From Sphingosinicella sp. (GTDB lineage Bacteria; Pseudomonadota; Alphaproteobacteria; Sphingomonadales; Sphingomonadaceae): a stretch of 64,000 nt of DNA. The translations under genes were made by a program, and so were the position numbers. Shown here one piece after another: positions 34,161 to 43,025 of this stretch (positions are counted from its first letter, which is position 1; every line of letters begins with the position of its first letter). The DNA is taken from positions 62,001-126,000 of the forward strand of contig JACDEE010000005.1 of assembly GCA_013816585.1 (NCBI GenBank), in the 5' to 3' direction. The notes beneath the pieces were generated by a model that worked only from the letters and a program-made list of their open reading frames with translations, made no database searches and had not been told where the DNA came from.

Positions 34161-36577
34161 TCGGCCGCGCCGTGCGGATGCTGCTCGCCGCCCTGTTTTT
34201 GCTGGTGATGGGTACGATGCCCGCCCAGGCCGCCGACGGCGTGGCCCAGGTCAAGACGATCCGCCTCCCCGCGCTTTTGAGTGACGGGTCGCAGCCGATA
34301 TTGGGTGCGGTCGGTGGCCGGCCGATCGTGCTGCAGCGGACCGGCCTCCATTTACTCGCGAGCGACCGACGTAGCTGGACGGCCCTCGATCCCAGAGAGC
34401 TAGGCCTGGCGGAGCCCATCGCAAGCACCGCCAGCGATGGTGCCCAAACCTTGCTGCTGATCGAGGGTCAAGACGGGGCGGGCCGCGCGATATTGCTGAC
34501 GGCAGAAGGTGGAAACCCGAAGTCCCGAAGGCTCGCTGCATTGCCGGTAGCACTCAAGGACACAAAGGCTACCTTTCAGGGGGATAACATTGTGGTGGCG
34601 GGCACCACGCCTGGCAGCCGTATCAGAATATTCCGCCTGTCTATCTTGGGTTCCGGCGGCTGGACCGAACAGGCGAGCGTTCCCGGCGCCGTAAAACTCG
34701 CCGGGCTGGTCGGTCAGGGAAATGCCCTTTTCGCTACCCTGGAGGATGGAAGCCTTTGGCGCTGGAACCTGAAATCCGGGTGGCAGGTTCGTACGCGCGC
34801 TCCTGGAAAGCTCGTCTCCGGTTCCGAACGGGCGGTCAGCCAGGCTGGACTGCTCTATCTGGTCAAAGACGCAAGCGGCGGCGAGAACCTTTTCAGCTAC
34901 AGCACGATCACCGATGCCTGGGCCAAGCTTGGCCACCACCAGGCGGACAGTGCCGTCGCGAACGTCCGATACGGCAATGGCATCCTGTCCGCCTGGCAAG
35001 TCGCCGGACGCCTTCAATTTGCAGCGGCGGAGCTGGAATATCAGCGGCGCCCTCTCGGCTTTCTCGATTGGGTCATCATCATCTTCTATCTGGTCGCGAT
35101 GCTGTCGGTGGGATTCTATTTCTACCGCCGTTCCAAGCACGGCTCTTCCAGCGACTTCTTCCTCGGCAGCCGCACCATCCCCTTCTGGGCAGCGGGCATC
35201 AGCATGTTCGCCGGCAATACCAGTTCGATCAGCTATCTCGCCATTCCGGCCAAGGCGTTCGAGACCGACTGGCAATATATGATGTCGAAAGTGGTGACCG
35301 TCTTTGGCCTGATGGCCGTCGCCTTCTGGATCATACCGGTTTTCCGCCGCCTCAACCTGGTGTCGGTATTCAATTACCTGGAAATGCGTTTCCACCCGAT
35401 TATCCGCATGCTTTCCAGCGCGCTCGCCATCCTGATGCATGTCGGTGGCCGGATGGGCATCGTCCTGTTCCTCCCAGCGCTCGCGATCGGCACGATCACT
35501 GGCACTAACGTCGTGGTCTGTATCCTGGTCATCGGCATATGCACGATCATCTACACCGCCCTGGGCGGGATGCGCGCCGTGGTCTGGACCGATTTCTTCC
35601 AGGTGATCATCCTGATGAGCGGCGCGCTCTTCGCGATCGGGTTCATCATCTATTCGGTCGGCGCCGCGCCGATTTACGAAACGGCGATGCAGTTCGACAA
35701 GACCAAGCTTGTCAACGTCAGCTTCGATTTCACCCAGCCCACCATCTGGGGTTTCATCATCCTCATATTATTCGACACGGTCCTGACCTTTCCCAAGGAT
35801 CAGGTGCTGATGCAGCGGGCCCTGTCGACGCCTTCAGAAAAGCAGGCGAGCCGGTCGGTCTGGGTTTTCGCTGCCATCCTGCTGCCGGGCGGGATCATCT
35901 TCTATTTCATGGGCACGATGCTGTTCGCTTATTATCGCGCCAATCCCGGTCGGCTGGACCCCTTGTTGCCGATCGACGCCGTGTTTCCCGCCTTCATCGG
36001 AACCGAGCTGCCGCACGGAGTCACTGGCATGATCATCGCCGGGCTGTTCGCCGCGGCGATGGGAACGCTGTCAGGCACGATCAACAGCGTCGCCACTTTG
36101 CTCTCGGTCGATTTCTACGAGAAATTCCGGCCAGGGACGACGCAGAAGAAGAGCGTCCGCTTCGCCGAATGGATGAGCGTCGTCGTGGGACTCGTGGGAA
36201 TCGGCATCGCGATAATTCTGTCGCGGATGGACATTCATTCGCTGCTGGACCTAACGATCGAGCTGTTCGGTCTGCTGGGCGGAAGCTGCGCCGGCGCCTA
36301 CACTTTGGGCATGTTCACTCGAAGATCCAACTGGCAGGGGGTAGCGATCGGTATCGTCAGCGCCTCGATCATCACCTTGGTCTGCTGGATATTCGGGCTG
36401 GTCCATCCTTATTTCTACCTGGCGATTGCGATCGTCATGTCGATCGCGATTGGCTATGTTGCCAGCTTCTTCTTCGCGCCTCCGCCGGAAGAATCGCTCA
36501 CGGGCCTCACCCTGTGGGACGGCGGCGGACGAAAGGGCATGACCGGGAGACGCGCGCAATCGACATCAACTTCCTGA
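34157..36577 (+). CDS. Sodium:solute symporter with extracytoplasmic N-terminal beta-propeller-like domain
   Basis: SSS-family sodium-coupled transporter in the inner membrane. The 806 residues begin with a signal peptide (1-26). About 270 extracytoplasmic residues follow (27-300) with repeating short beta-strand patterns such as GNALFATLEDGSLWRWNL, resembling propeller blades. The SSS core starts at GFLDWVIIIFYLVAM (301) and contains FFLGSRTIPFWAAGISMFAG and the sodium-site helices. The core is a normal length. The N-terminal domain is an addition that may bind or sense the solute, or mutarotate it; some sugar-acid SSS genes lie next to propeller mutarotases. Substrate unknown. Confidence 0.8.
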   Translation: MIGRAVRMLLAALFLLVMGTMPAQAADGVAQVKTIRLPALLSDGSQPILGAVGGRPIVLQRTGLHLLASDRRSWTALDPRELGLAEPIASTASDGAQTLLLIEGQDGAGRAILLTAEGGNPKSRRLAALPVALKDTKATFQGDNIVVAGTTPGSRIRIFRLSILGSGGWTEQASVPGAVKLAGLVGQGNALFATLEDGSLWRWNLKSGWQVRTRAPGKLVSGSERAVSQAGLLYLVKDASGGENLFSYSTITDAWAKLGHHQADSAVANVRYGNGILSAWQVAGRLQFAAAELEYQRRPLGFLDWVIIIFYLVAMLSVGFYFYRRSKHGSSSDFFLGSRTIPFWAAGISMFAGNTSSISYLAIPAKAFETDWQYMMSKVVTVFGLMAVAFWIIPVFRRLNLVSVFNYLEMRFHPIIRMLSSALAILMHVGGRMGIVLFLPALAIGTITGTNVVVCILVIGICTIIYTALGGMRAVVWTDFFQVIILMSGALFAIGFIIYSVGAAPIYETAMQFDKTKLVNVSFDFTQPTIWGFIILILFDTVLTFPKDQVLMQRALSTPSEKQASRSVWVFAAILLPGGIIFYFMGTMLFAYYRANPGRLDPLLPIDAVFPAFIGTELPHGVTGMIIAGLFAAAMGTLSGTINSVATLLSVDFYEKFRPGTTQKKSVRFAEWMSVVVGLVGIGIAIILSRMDIHSLLDLTIELFGLLGGSCAGAYTLGMFTRRSNWQGVAIGIVSASIITLVCWIFGLVHPYFYLAIAIVMSIAIGYVASFFFAPPPEESLTGLTLWDGGGRKGMTGRRAQSTSTS

Positions 36578-37446
36578 GGACGTTTCTCGCCGTGGTGGAT
36601 CACGGATCGATGGCTGCCGCGGCCCGCTCGCTCGGCCTCAGCCCCTCCGGCATCGCGCAGCAACTGCATGCGCTGGAACGCGAACTCGGAACGCCTTTGA
36701 TTGTTCGCGTCGGCCGTACCATGCGGATGACCGAGCAAGGTGGGCGTATCATCGATCATGCGCGTCAGGTGGTGCGGGACGCGGCCGACCTTCGAAGCAT
36801 CGCCAATGACGGAGAATTGCGCGGCGAGCTTCATCTGGGGGCCTGCACGACGCCGCTGATTGGCATGCTTCCTGAAATCCTGTCGCGGGTAAGCGAAAAA
36901 TTTCCCCAGATCACTGTCCACATCCAGTCCGGCAATTCGTCGCAACTCTACCGCGAGGTCGAAATGGGCAATCTCGACGCGGCGTTCGTGCTCGAAGCTC
37001 CCTATCCGTTGCCCAAGACCTGCGACTGGATGGTGCTGCGCGAAGAGCCGCTGATCGTGCTGGCGCCGGAGGCGCTCGCCCATGTCGATGCGCACAGCCT
37101 GCTTCGCGAGCAGCCATTCATCCGTTACGACCGCAATCAATGGGGCGGGCGGAGCGCCGAACAATATCTGCGCGGGGCCGGCATCGTCCCGCGCGAACGG
37201 TTCGAACTCAACGCTCTTAACGCCATCGCCATGATGGTCGACCGCGGGCTAGGAATATCGCTGGTTCCCGATTGGGCGCCCCCTTGGCCGGCGGGCCTCA
37301 ACGTCGCGCGGCTGGCCCTGCCCAAACCGACCATGGCACGCCGGATCGGGATTGTCTGGTCGCTGGCCACCGTTCGAATGCGGTTGGTGCGCGTACTCCG
37401 GGAGGAAAGCGAGAAAGCCTCCGCGAGTGCCACCCACCGGGCTTGA
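36514..37446 (+). CDS. LysR-family transcriptional regulator
   Basis: The N-terminal winged helix (INFLRTFLAVVDHGSMAAAA, SPSGIAQQLHALERELG) and an effector-binding domain (from about residue 105) are intact. There is no in-frame ATG before the helix-turn-helix. The nearest standard start is the GTG at 36514, giving 310 residues and a 64-base overlap with the symporter, but without a clear binding site. A rare ATC start near 36559, preceded by GGGAG, would give the family-typical N-terminus. It is the last gene of the right arm of the catabolic locus and is the best candidate for its regulator. Confidence 0.82.
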   Translation: MGRRRTKGHDRETRAIDINFLRTFLAVVDHGSMAAAARSLGLSPSGIAQQLHALERELGTPLIVRVGRTMRMTEQGGRIIDHARQVVRDAADLRSIANDGELRGELHLGACTTPLIGMLPEILSRVSEKFPQITVHIQSGNSSQLYREVEMGNLDAAFVLEAPYPLPKTCDWMVLREEPLIVLAPEALAHVDAHSLLREQPFIRYDRNQWGGRSAEQYLRGAGIVPRERFELNALNAIAMMVDRGLGISLVPDWAPPWPAGLNVARLALPKPTMARRIGIVWSLATVRMRLVRVLREESEKASASATHRA

Positions 37447-37471
37447 TCGGGCTCGGTTTCCGGTCAGCCCG

Positions 37472-38668
37472 CTACCGCAACTTGCTCGCCAACCATTCCT
37501 CGATCGCTCGATAGGCCGACCGGCCCCGCGGCGGCTCCGATCCGTTGCCGGCCGCGAAATAGGCGATCCCAATTTTGCGTTCGCGGTCGATCCACAGTCC
37601 GGAACGAACACCATAAGCATCGCCCGCGTGACCCGTGACGGATCGGCCGTCGCCGAACAGATCATCGTGGCAGCCGTCCATACGAACAGGCAGAGTCTGG
37701 CTCGCTAGCCCATAGGCGCAGTAGAAACCCTTATCAGTCTCCCCGTTGGAGCCGTCATATTTCCAGACCGGAGTGAGCTGGCTTTCGATACTGGCCGGAT
37801 TCAGGAAGACGGCACCTTCATGCCGGCCCTCGTTGAGCAATAAGCGCCCAATCACCGAAAGGTCGCGCACCGAGACGCGAAGCCCGCCTTGCGGGGAAAA
37901 GATGGCGCCATTGGTCCCCAACCTATAAGCTTCCAGGTCGCATTTTCCGCCTTCCACCTGAGCCACCGGGCAATCGGGCAGACGCCCGTGCAGATCGTCG
38001 CGGATTGCGGACCCGTCCTCGCCATAGAGGACGACCGCGCGCCCAAGCGCGACATCGCTGCAAGTGGTCCAGTTGAAACAGGCGTCGAGCCCGAGCGGCT
38101 TCAACACGAGGCGCTCCATCAGCCGGTCGAACCGCTCCCCGGTCGCCTTTTCCATCATGGAGGCGATCACCGGAAAATTGAGGTTCGAATATCGGAAATA
38201 GGCGCCCGGCGCATGCTGCGGGTCGAAACCGGCTGGATCGGCAAGAGTCCCGCGCAGATCAGTTCCCAGCGGGACCACATAATCCACTTCATCGCGGAGG
38301 CTCGACGTGTGCGAAAGAAGCATCCGCAAACTTATCTCACGGTCGGGGAAAGTCGGGTTTCGCAGGGGCCAGCCCAGCCGGTCCGATACGTCCGCGTCCA
38401 GATCGAGCCGGCCCTGTTCGACCAGCCGCATCACGCCCAGCGCCACCACCAGCTTGGAGATTGAGGCGACCCGCACAGGATCGTCGATCGTGAGCACGCG
38501 GCCGGTGCCCCGGTCGGCCACGCCTGAAGCCCCTTTTCGCCTCAGCCCATTTTCGTCGAACGAGGCCCAGGCATAAGCCACCCCGGCCGGCGTCGCCGGA
38601 ATAGGGGATGGCCGCCCAACGCAGCCGGCAAGCAAGACGATGATCAGGATTCCGGCCAAGAGCCGCAT
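37472..38668 (-). CDS. Beta-lactamase-fold serine hydrolase, lipoprotein
   Basis: Class C beta-lactamase / DD-peptidase superfamily member. The 398 residues start with a lipoprotein signal and lipobox LLAGC (Cys16). The active-site motifs are SISK (Ser69, Lys72), YSN in RYSNLNFPV, and HAG in GHAGDAYG near the C-terminus. It contains at least four cysteines in the mature chain (CFNWTTC, CPVAQ, KC), which may form disulfides. The role could be an esterase, a peptidase or a beta-lactamase; sequence alone does not decide. It converges with the LysR gene and stands alone. Confidence 0.85.
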   Translation of the reverse strand: MRLLAGILIIVLLAGCVGRPSPIPATPAGVAYAWASFDENGLRRKGASGVADRGTGRVLTIDDPVRVASISKLVVALGVMRLVEQGRLDLDADVSDRLGWPLRNPTFPDREISLRMLLSHTSSLRDEVDYVVPLGTDLRGTLADPAGFDPQHAPGAYFRYSNLNFPVIASMMEKATGERFDRLMERLVLKPLGLDACFNWTTCSDVALGRAVVLYGEDGSAIRDDLHGRLPDCPVAQVEGGKCDLEAYRLGTNGAIFSPQGGLRVSVRDLSVIGRLLLNEGRHEGAVFLNPASIESQLTPVWKYDGSNGETDKGFYCAYGLASQTLPVRMDGCHDDLFGDGRSVTGHAGDAYGVRSGLWIDRERKIGIAYFAAGNGSEPPRGRSAYRAIEEWLASKLR

Positions 38669-38778
38669 GTCGCCCCCATTTCCCGGCCGCCCCGTCGACA
38701 GAAAGGGCAGCGCGATTGCAATGGACCGAATGTGCGGCTTTTGCGTCCTTCATTCCACCAAAAGTTGGCGGCCGCCGG

Positions 38779-39324
38779 TCAACCCTTTTTCGCGACTCCG
38801 ACTAAAGCCGGACGAAGCAGCCGATCCTTGATCATATAGCCCGCCTGCATTTCCTGGACGACGATGCCCGGTTCCTCGTCACTGGCGATCTCGACCATGG
38901 CCTGGTGGCGATTGGGGTCCAGCGGCTGGCCCATCGCCTCTACCCGAAGAATTCCGTTGCGCTGGAACACGGTCTCCAGCTCGCGGCCCGTGGCCTCGAT
39001 CCCCGCAACCAGTCCCTTCATCCTGTCGTCGCTCCGCAGATCTTCCGGGATGACGGCGAGCGCGCGGTCCAGATTATCCTTCACCGAAAGCATGTCGCGA
39101 GCGAAGCCGGTCGCCGCATAAGCCGCCGCATTCTGTTTTTCCTGCTCCAGCCGGCGGCGCACATTCTGCGTTTCGGCTTGCGCGTAAAGCACTTCCTGAC
39201 GCACGTCGGAGAGCTGCTTTTCGAGCTCCGCAACGCGGTCATCCTCTTGCAATTCAGGCGTTTCTTCCGCGAGTCCCTCGCGAACGCTTTCATCGTCGTC
39301 GTGCAACTTCTGTTCGTCGTTCAT
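38779..39324 (-). CDS. grpE: Nucleotide-exchange factor GrpE
   Basis: Releases ADP from DnaK. The 181 residues comprise an acidic N-terminus, a long coiled coil (about 28-75, LEKQLSDVRQEVLYAQAET), then the four-helix bundle and beta-domain with the family motif near VFQRNGILRVEAMGQPLDPNRHQAM. It overlaps the hrcA stop by four bases. The hrcA-grpE pair is about 23 kb from dnaKJ. Confidence 0.96.
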   Translation of the reverse strand: MNDEQKLHDDDESVREGLAEETPELQEDDRVAELEKQLSDVRQEVLYAQAETQNVRRRLEQEKQNAAAYAATGFARDMLSVKDNLDRALAVIPEDLRSDDRMKGLVAGIEATGRELETVFQRNGILRVEAMGQPLDPNRHQAMVEIASDEEPGIVVQEMQAGYMIKDRLLRPALVGVAKKG

Positions 39325-40364
39325 GCCATCAATCTCGATAGTGCCTTTGCCGTGAAATCCACCATGGGAACGACGCGGGCATAGTTCAACCGCGTAGGGC
39401 CGATCACCCCCACCACGCCGACCACCTTGCCGTCGCCGCCGCGATAGGGCGCGGCGATCACCGATGAACCCGACAACGCGAAAAGCTTGTTTTCGGACCC
39501 AATGAAAATTTTCATGCCTTTTCCGGATCCCGCACTGTCGAGCAGGCGGGCAATTTCCTCTTTGCCCTCCAGCTCGTCCAGTAATTGCCGGACTCGTTCC
39601 AGATCGGCAGCGGCGGCTTGATCGATCAGATTCGCCTGACCGCGCACGATCAGCTCCGGCCGCTGCGCACCGTCGTGCGACCAGGTGGCAAGGCCGCGCG
39701 TGACCAGTTCCTGTGCCGCCTGGTCCAAAGCGGCCTCGCCCGCCTCGATCTCCTGCCTAAGCCGCGCCTCCGCCTCTCCGAGCGTCAGTCCGCTGAGCCG
39801 CGCGCTCACATAATTGCCCGCCTCGCTGAGCGATGAAGGAGTGACTCCGGCAGGTAGCTCGACGACGCGGTTTTCGACGCTTCCGTCATTGCCGACCATC
39901 ACGGCCAGCGCCTGCCCGGGGGATAATTGAACGAAACCGAATTGCTTGAGCACCGGCTCGCGCTTGGGCACCAGCACGATCCCTGCACAGGCGGATAGTC
40001 CGGACAAAGCGGCGGTGGCATTGCTCAGCGCCTCTTCGATCGGTCCGCCACGGTCCAGCCGCCCTTCGATCGCGGCGCGTTCCTCGGCGCTCGGCTCCGC
40101 CGCCTGCATCATCCCGTCGACGAACAGGCGAAGACCGCCTTCGGTCGGGACGCGACCGGCCGAAATATGGGGATGGCTGAGCAGGCCCAGTTCCTCCAGA
40201 TCCTGCATCACGTTGCGGATCGACGCCGGCGACAAATTGATTCCGGGCAGTTGCGAAATCGTGCGCGAGCCGACCGGCTGGCCGTGGCTTAGATAATTTT
40301 CGACCAATATACGGAATACCTCGCGCGCGCGGTCGGTCATTTCGCCAATGGGGGTGGTCGCCAT
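39321..40364 (-). CDS. hrcA: Heat-inducible transcription repressor HrcA
   Basis: Repressor that binds CIRCE elements, usually before groESL. The 347 residues comprise an N-terminal winged helix (about 8-75, with PVGSRTISQLPGINLSPASI), a GAF-like central region, and a C-terminal segment containing NYARVVPMVDFTAKALS. It is co-transcribed with grpE (ATGA overlap). No CIRCE sequence is visible upstream of hrcA or dnaK in this window. The 92-base gap to the divergent rph contains an AAGGAGG site followed by a three-codon open frame (ATG ATT ACA TAG) just before the hrcA start. Confidence 0.95.
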   Translation of the reverse strand: MATTPIGEMTDRAREVFRILVENYLSHGQPVGSRTISQLPGINLSPASIRNVMQDLEELGLLSHPHISAGRVPTEGGLRLFVDGMMQAAEPSAEERAAIEGRLDRGGPIEEALSNATAALSGLSACAGIVLVPKREPVLKQFGFVQLSPGQALAVMVGNDGSVENRVVELPAGVTPSSLSEAGNYVSARLSGLTLGEAEARLRQEIEAGEAALDQAAQELVTRGLATWSHDGAQRPELIVRGQANLIDQAAAADLERVRQLLDELEGKEEIARLLDSAGSGKGMKIFIGSENKLFALSGSSVIAAPYRGGDGKVVGVVGVIGPTRLNYARVVPMVDFTAKALSRLMA

Positions 40365-40456
40365 AGTCCCCTATGTAATCATCCCTCCTTCGAGCGAAAG
40401 CTGGAATCTGGAAGTCGACGTGGCTAAGGCCCCCGCAAATCATTGGAGATAAAGAC

Positions 40457-41173
40457 ATGCGCCCATCCGGCCGCACCCCCGATCAAATGCGAAATATCGT
40501 GATGGAAGCGGGATTCACCCGCCACGCCGAAGGAAGCTGCCTGATAAGCTTTGGCGACACTCGCGTATTATGCACCGCATCGGTCGAGGAGCGCCTGCCG
40601 CCCTGGCTTCGCGGCAAGGGACAGGGCTGGGTCACCGCCGAATATGGAATGCTGCCCCGTGCCACCCATACGCGCGGCAATCGGGAAGCGGCCAAGGGCA
40701 AGCAGTCCGGCCGCACGCAGGAGATACAGCGCCTGATCGGCCGCAGCCTCCGGGCGGTGGTCGATCTCGGCCTGCTCGGCGAGCGCCAGATCACTTTGGA
40801 TTGCGACGTGATCCAGGCCGATGGCGGTACGCGCACCGCCGCGATTTCCGGTTCCTGGGTTGCGCTGCGCATCGCCGTCGACAAGTTGATCGAGCAGAAA
40901 TTGATCGAAAAGGATCCGATCCGTCAGAAGGTCGCTGCCGTCAGCTGCGGTATCCATCAAGGAAATGCGGTGCTCGACCTTGATTATATCGAGGATTCAT
41001 CGGCCGGCTGCGACGGCAATTTCGTACTGACGTCGGACGGAAATATCGTGGAGGCGCAGGTGACGGCTGAAGGCGAATGCTATGATGAAGAAGGCCTGCT
41101 GCGCCTGCTGCGCCTCGCCCGGATCGGCTGCACCGACATTTTCGCCGCGCAGGACAAGGCGACGGGCCGGTGA
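40457..41173 (+). CDS. rph: Ribonuclease PH
   Basis: Phosphorolytic 3'-5' exoribonuclease that trims tRNA 3' ends. The 238 residues match the family throughout: [12 protein letters not shown] at the N-terminus, [35 protein letters not shown] and the phosphate/metal segment near [21 protein letters not shown] site lies ten bases upstream of the ATG. It is the first gene of rph-rdgB-hemW, a common conserved order in alphaproteobacteria. Confidence 0.97.
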   Translation: MRPSGRTPDQMRNIVMEAGFTRHAEGSCLISFGDTRVLCTASVEERLPPWLRGKGQGWVTAEYGMLPRATHTRGNREAAKGKQSGRTQEIQRLIGRSLRAVVDLGLLGERQITLDCDVIQADGGTRTAAISGSWVALRIAVDKLIEQKLIEKDPIRQKVAAVSCGIHQGNAVLDLDYIEDSSAGCDGNFVLTSDGNIVEAQVTAEGECYDEEGLLRLLRLARIGCTDIFAAQDKATGR

Positions 41174-41832
41174 TGCGGCGTCTGGGACCCGGCAAGCTGG
41201 TCATCGCCAGCCACAATAAGGGCAAGGTGCGTGAGATCGAGGATCTGCTCGGCCCTTATGGTATCGAACCGGTTTCCGCCGCCGACCTGGACCTCCCCGA
41301 ACCCGAGGAGACGGGTGTTACCTTCATCGACAATGCGGAGCTGAAGGCGCGGCTGGCCGCGGACCTTTCCGGCCTTCCCGCTCTGGCCGACGATAGCGGG
41401 CTGTGCGTAGACGCGCTCGATGGCCGGCCCGGAATCTATTCGGCGCGATGGGCGCAGTCGGGCTACAAAATTCCGTCGGCGAGAGCCGATGGAAGCCCGG
41501 CGGAGGGCGGGGAGGATCGAAATTTCGATCTCGCCATGGAACGCGTGCATCAGGAAATGCTGGCGAAGGGGCCCGAAGCGGGTCGCAACGCTCATTTCGT
41601 CTGCGCGCTCGCAATGTGCTGGCCCGAAGACGGCCAGGGGGAGCTGTTCGAAGGTCGCGTGGATGGCCAATTGGTCTGGCCGCCGCGCGGAAATCTCGGT
41701 TTCGGATATGATCCGATGTTCCAGCCGATCGGCCATGATCTCACATTCGGCGAAATGGACCCGGCGCAAAAGCATATGATGAGCCACCGGGCCGACGCCT
41801 TCCGCAAGCTGGTGGCGGCCCTGATCGCATGA
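41173..41832 (+). CDS. rdgB: XTP/dITP diphosphatase (RdgB/HAM1 family)
   Basis: Removes non-canonical purine nucleoside triphosphates such as ITP and XTP. The 219 residues have the family signatures [46 protein letters not shown] and the C-terminal [10 protein letters not shown]. The ATG at 41173 shares one base with the rph stop; the frame also has a GTG one codon earlier. It overlaps hemW by four bases. Confidence 0.96.
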   Translation: MRRLGPGKLVIASHNKGKVREIEDLLGPYGIEPVSAADLDLPEPEETGVTFIDNAELKARLAADLSGLPALADDSGLCVDALDGRPGIYSARWAQSGYKIPSARADGSPAEGGEDRNFDLAMERVHQEMLAKGPEAGRNAHFVCALAMCWPEDGQGELFEGRVDGQLVWPPRGNLGFGYDPMFQPIGHDLTFGEMDPAQKHMMSHRADAFRKLVAALIA

Positions 41833-43025
41833 ACATCCGCCCCTCCCTCATCCCGGCCGACGCTGGGATGACGGAAACGGATCAGCCTTTGGCGCTCTAT
41901 GTCCATTGGCCCTTCTGCATTTCGAAATGCCCCTATTGCGACTTTAACAGCCACGTCCGTGAAACCGTCGACCAGGATCGATGGCGCGAGGCATTGCTGG
42001 CGGACCTTGCCTACGAGGCCGGCATCGAACCGGGACGCGAAATTGGATCGATTTTCTTCGGCGGCGGCACACCCTCTTTAATGCCGCCCCGCACCGTCGC
42101 TGCGATCATCGAGGCCGCGGAGCGCCATTGGGGATTTGCCCCGAACATCGAGATCACGCTGGAAGCCAATCCCTCGTCAGTTGAGGCGGCGCGTTTTGCG
42201 GATCTCGCCAAGGCCGGGGTCAACCGGGTCTCGCTGGGGCTGCAGTCGCTGGATGATTCGGCGCTCCGCTTCCTCGGCCGCGCCCATGATGCGGCCGAGG
42301 GGTTGGCCGCCCTGGCGACGGCGCAAGGCGTGTTCGATCGCGTAAGTTTCGACCTCATCTACGCTTTGCCCGGGCAAGGCGAAGGCGCATGGCGCACCGA
42401 ACTTGCGCGCGCGCTTTCATTCGGGACGGGCCACCTCTCCCTATATCAATTGACCATCGAGCCGGGCACGCGTTTTGCCGCGATGGCGGCCAGGGGCGAA
42501 TTGGAACCGGCCGATCCCGATTTCGGCGCGGGGCTTTACGAAATGACCCAGGCCATGACCGGGGCCGCGGGGCTACCTGCCTACGAGATCTCCAATCATG
42601 CCCGTCCCGGCGAGGAAAGTCGGCACAATCTCGCTTACTGGCGCTACCTCAATTATTTGGGGATCGGCCCAGGAGCGCATGGGCGGCGGGGAGGCTTTGT
42701 TACACAGCGCCACAAAAAGCCCGAAAATTGGCTCGCAGGCCTGACGCGCAACGGGCACGGCATCGTCGAGGAAAACGCACTGAGCCGCGGCGACAAAGGT
42801 ATGGAGGCCCTGCTGATGGGCCTGAGGCTCAGGGAGGGCGTGGATCTGGAGCGTATTGCCGGGCTTGCCCAAACGGATCCAGCCGGACTGATCGACGAGC
42901 GAGCGCTGACCCGCCATGAGGCGCAAGGGCTCGTCGCGCGAGAGGGAGACAGATTGCGCGCCACTCCCGCCGGGATGTTGCTCCTCGACGCGATTCTGGG
43001 TGAATTGGTGCTCGTTCCGGCCTAG
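41829..43025 (+). CDS. hemW: Radical SAM heme chaperone HemW
   Basis: Heme-transfer chaperone, formerly annotated as oxygen-independent coproporphyrinogen oxidase. The 398 residues include the radical SAM cluster motif CISKCPYC (about 32-39), [10 protein letters not shown] and the C-terminal HemN-like domain near [10 protein letters not shown]. Before the domain the frame reads [15 protein letters not shown], which is a REP-like palindrome translated (41847-41874). The real start may be the ATG at 41868, giving 385 residues. The ATG at 41829 overlaps the rdgB stop and is equally possible. Neither has a clear ribosome binding site. Confidence 0.92.
   Translation: MNIRPSLIPADAGMTETDQPLALYVHWPFCISKCPYCDFNSHVRETVDQDRWREALLADLAYEAGIEPGREIGSIFFGGGTPSLMPPRTVAAIIEAAERHWGFAPNIEITLEANPSSVEAARFADLAKAGVNRVSLGLQSLDDSALRFLGRAHDAAEGLAALATAQGVFDRVSFDLIYALPGQGEGAWRTELARALSFGTGHLSLYQLTIEPGTRFAAMAARGELEPADPDFGAGLYEMTQAMTGAAGLPAYEISNHARPGEESRHNLAYWRYLNYLGIGPGAHGRRGGFVTQRHKKPENWLAGLTRNGHGIVEENALSRGDKGMEALLMGLRLREGVDLERIAGLAQTDPAGLIDERALTRHEAQGLVAREGDRLRATPAGMLLLDAILGELVLVPA
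41847..41874. repeat. REP-like palindromic unit overlapping the hemW start
   Basis: CTCATCCCGG...CTGGGATGACGG is related to the units at 14606-14687 and 59511-59537. It lies between the two possible hemW start codons and supplies the second one. Confidence 0.55.

Noticed and set aside
35539-36513. Long upstream extension of the LysR frame
   Set aside because: It overlaps the conserved symporter core in another frame and has no LysR-like sequence before about 36538.
40365-40456. CIRCE element before hrcA
   Set aside because: No TTAGCACTC-like arm is present in the hrcA-rph gap.
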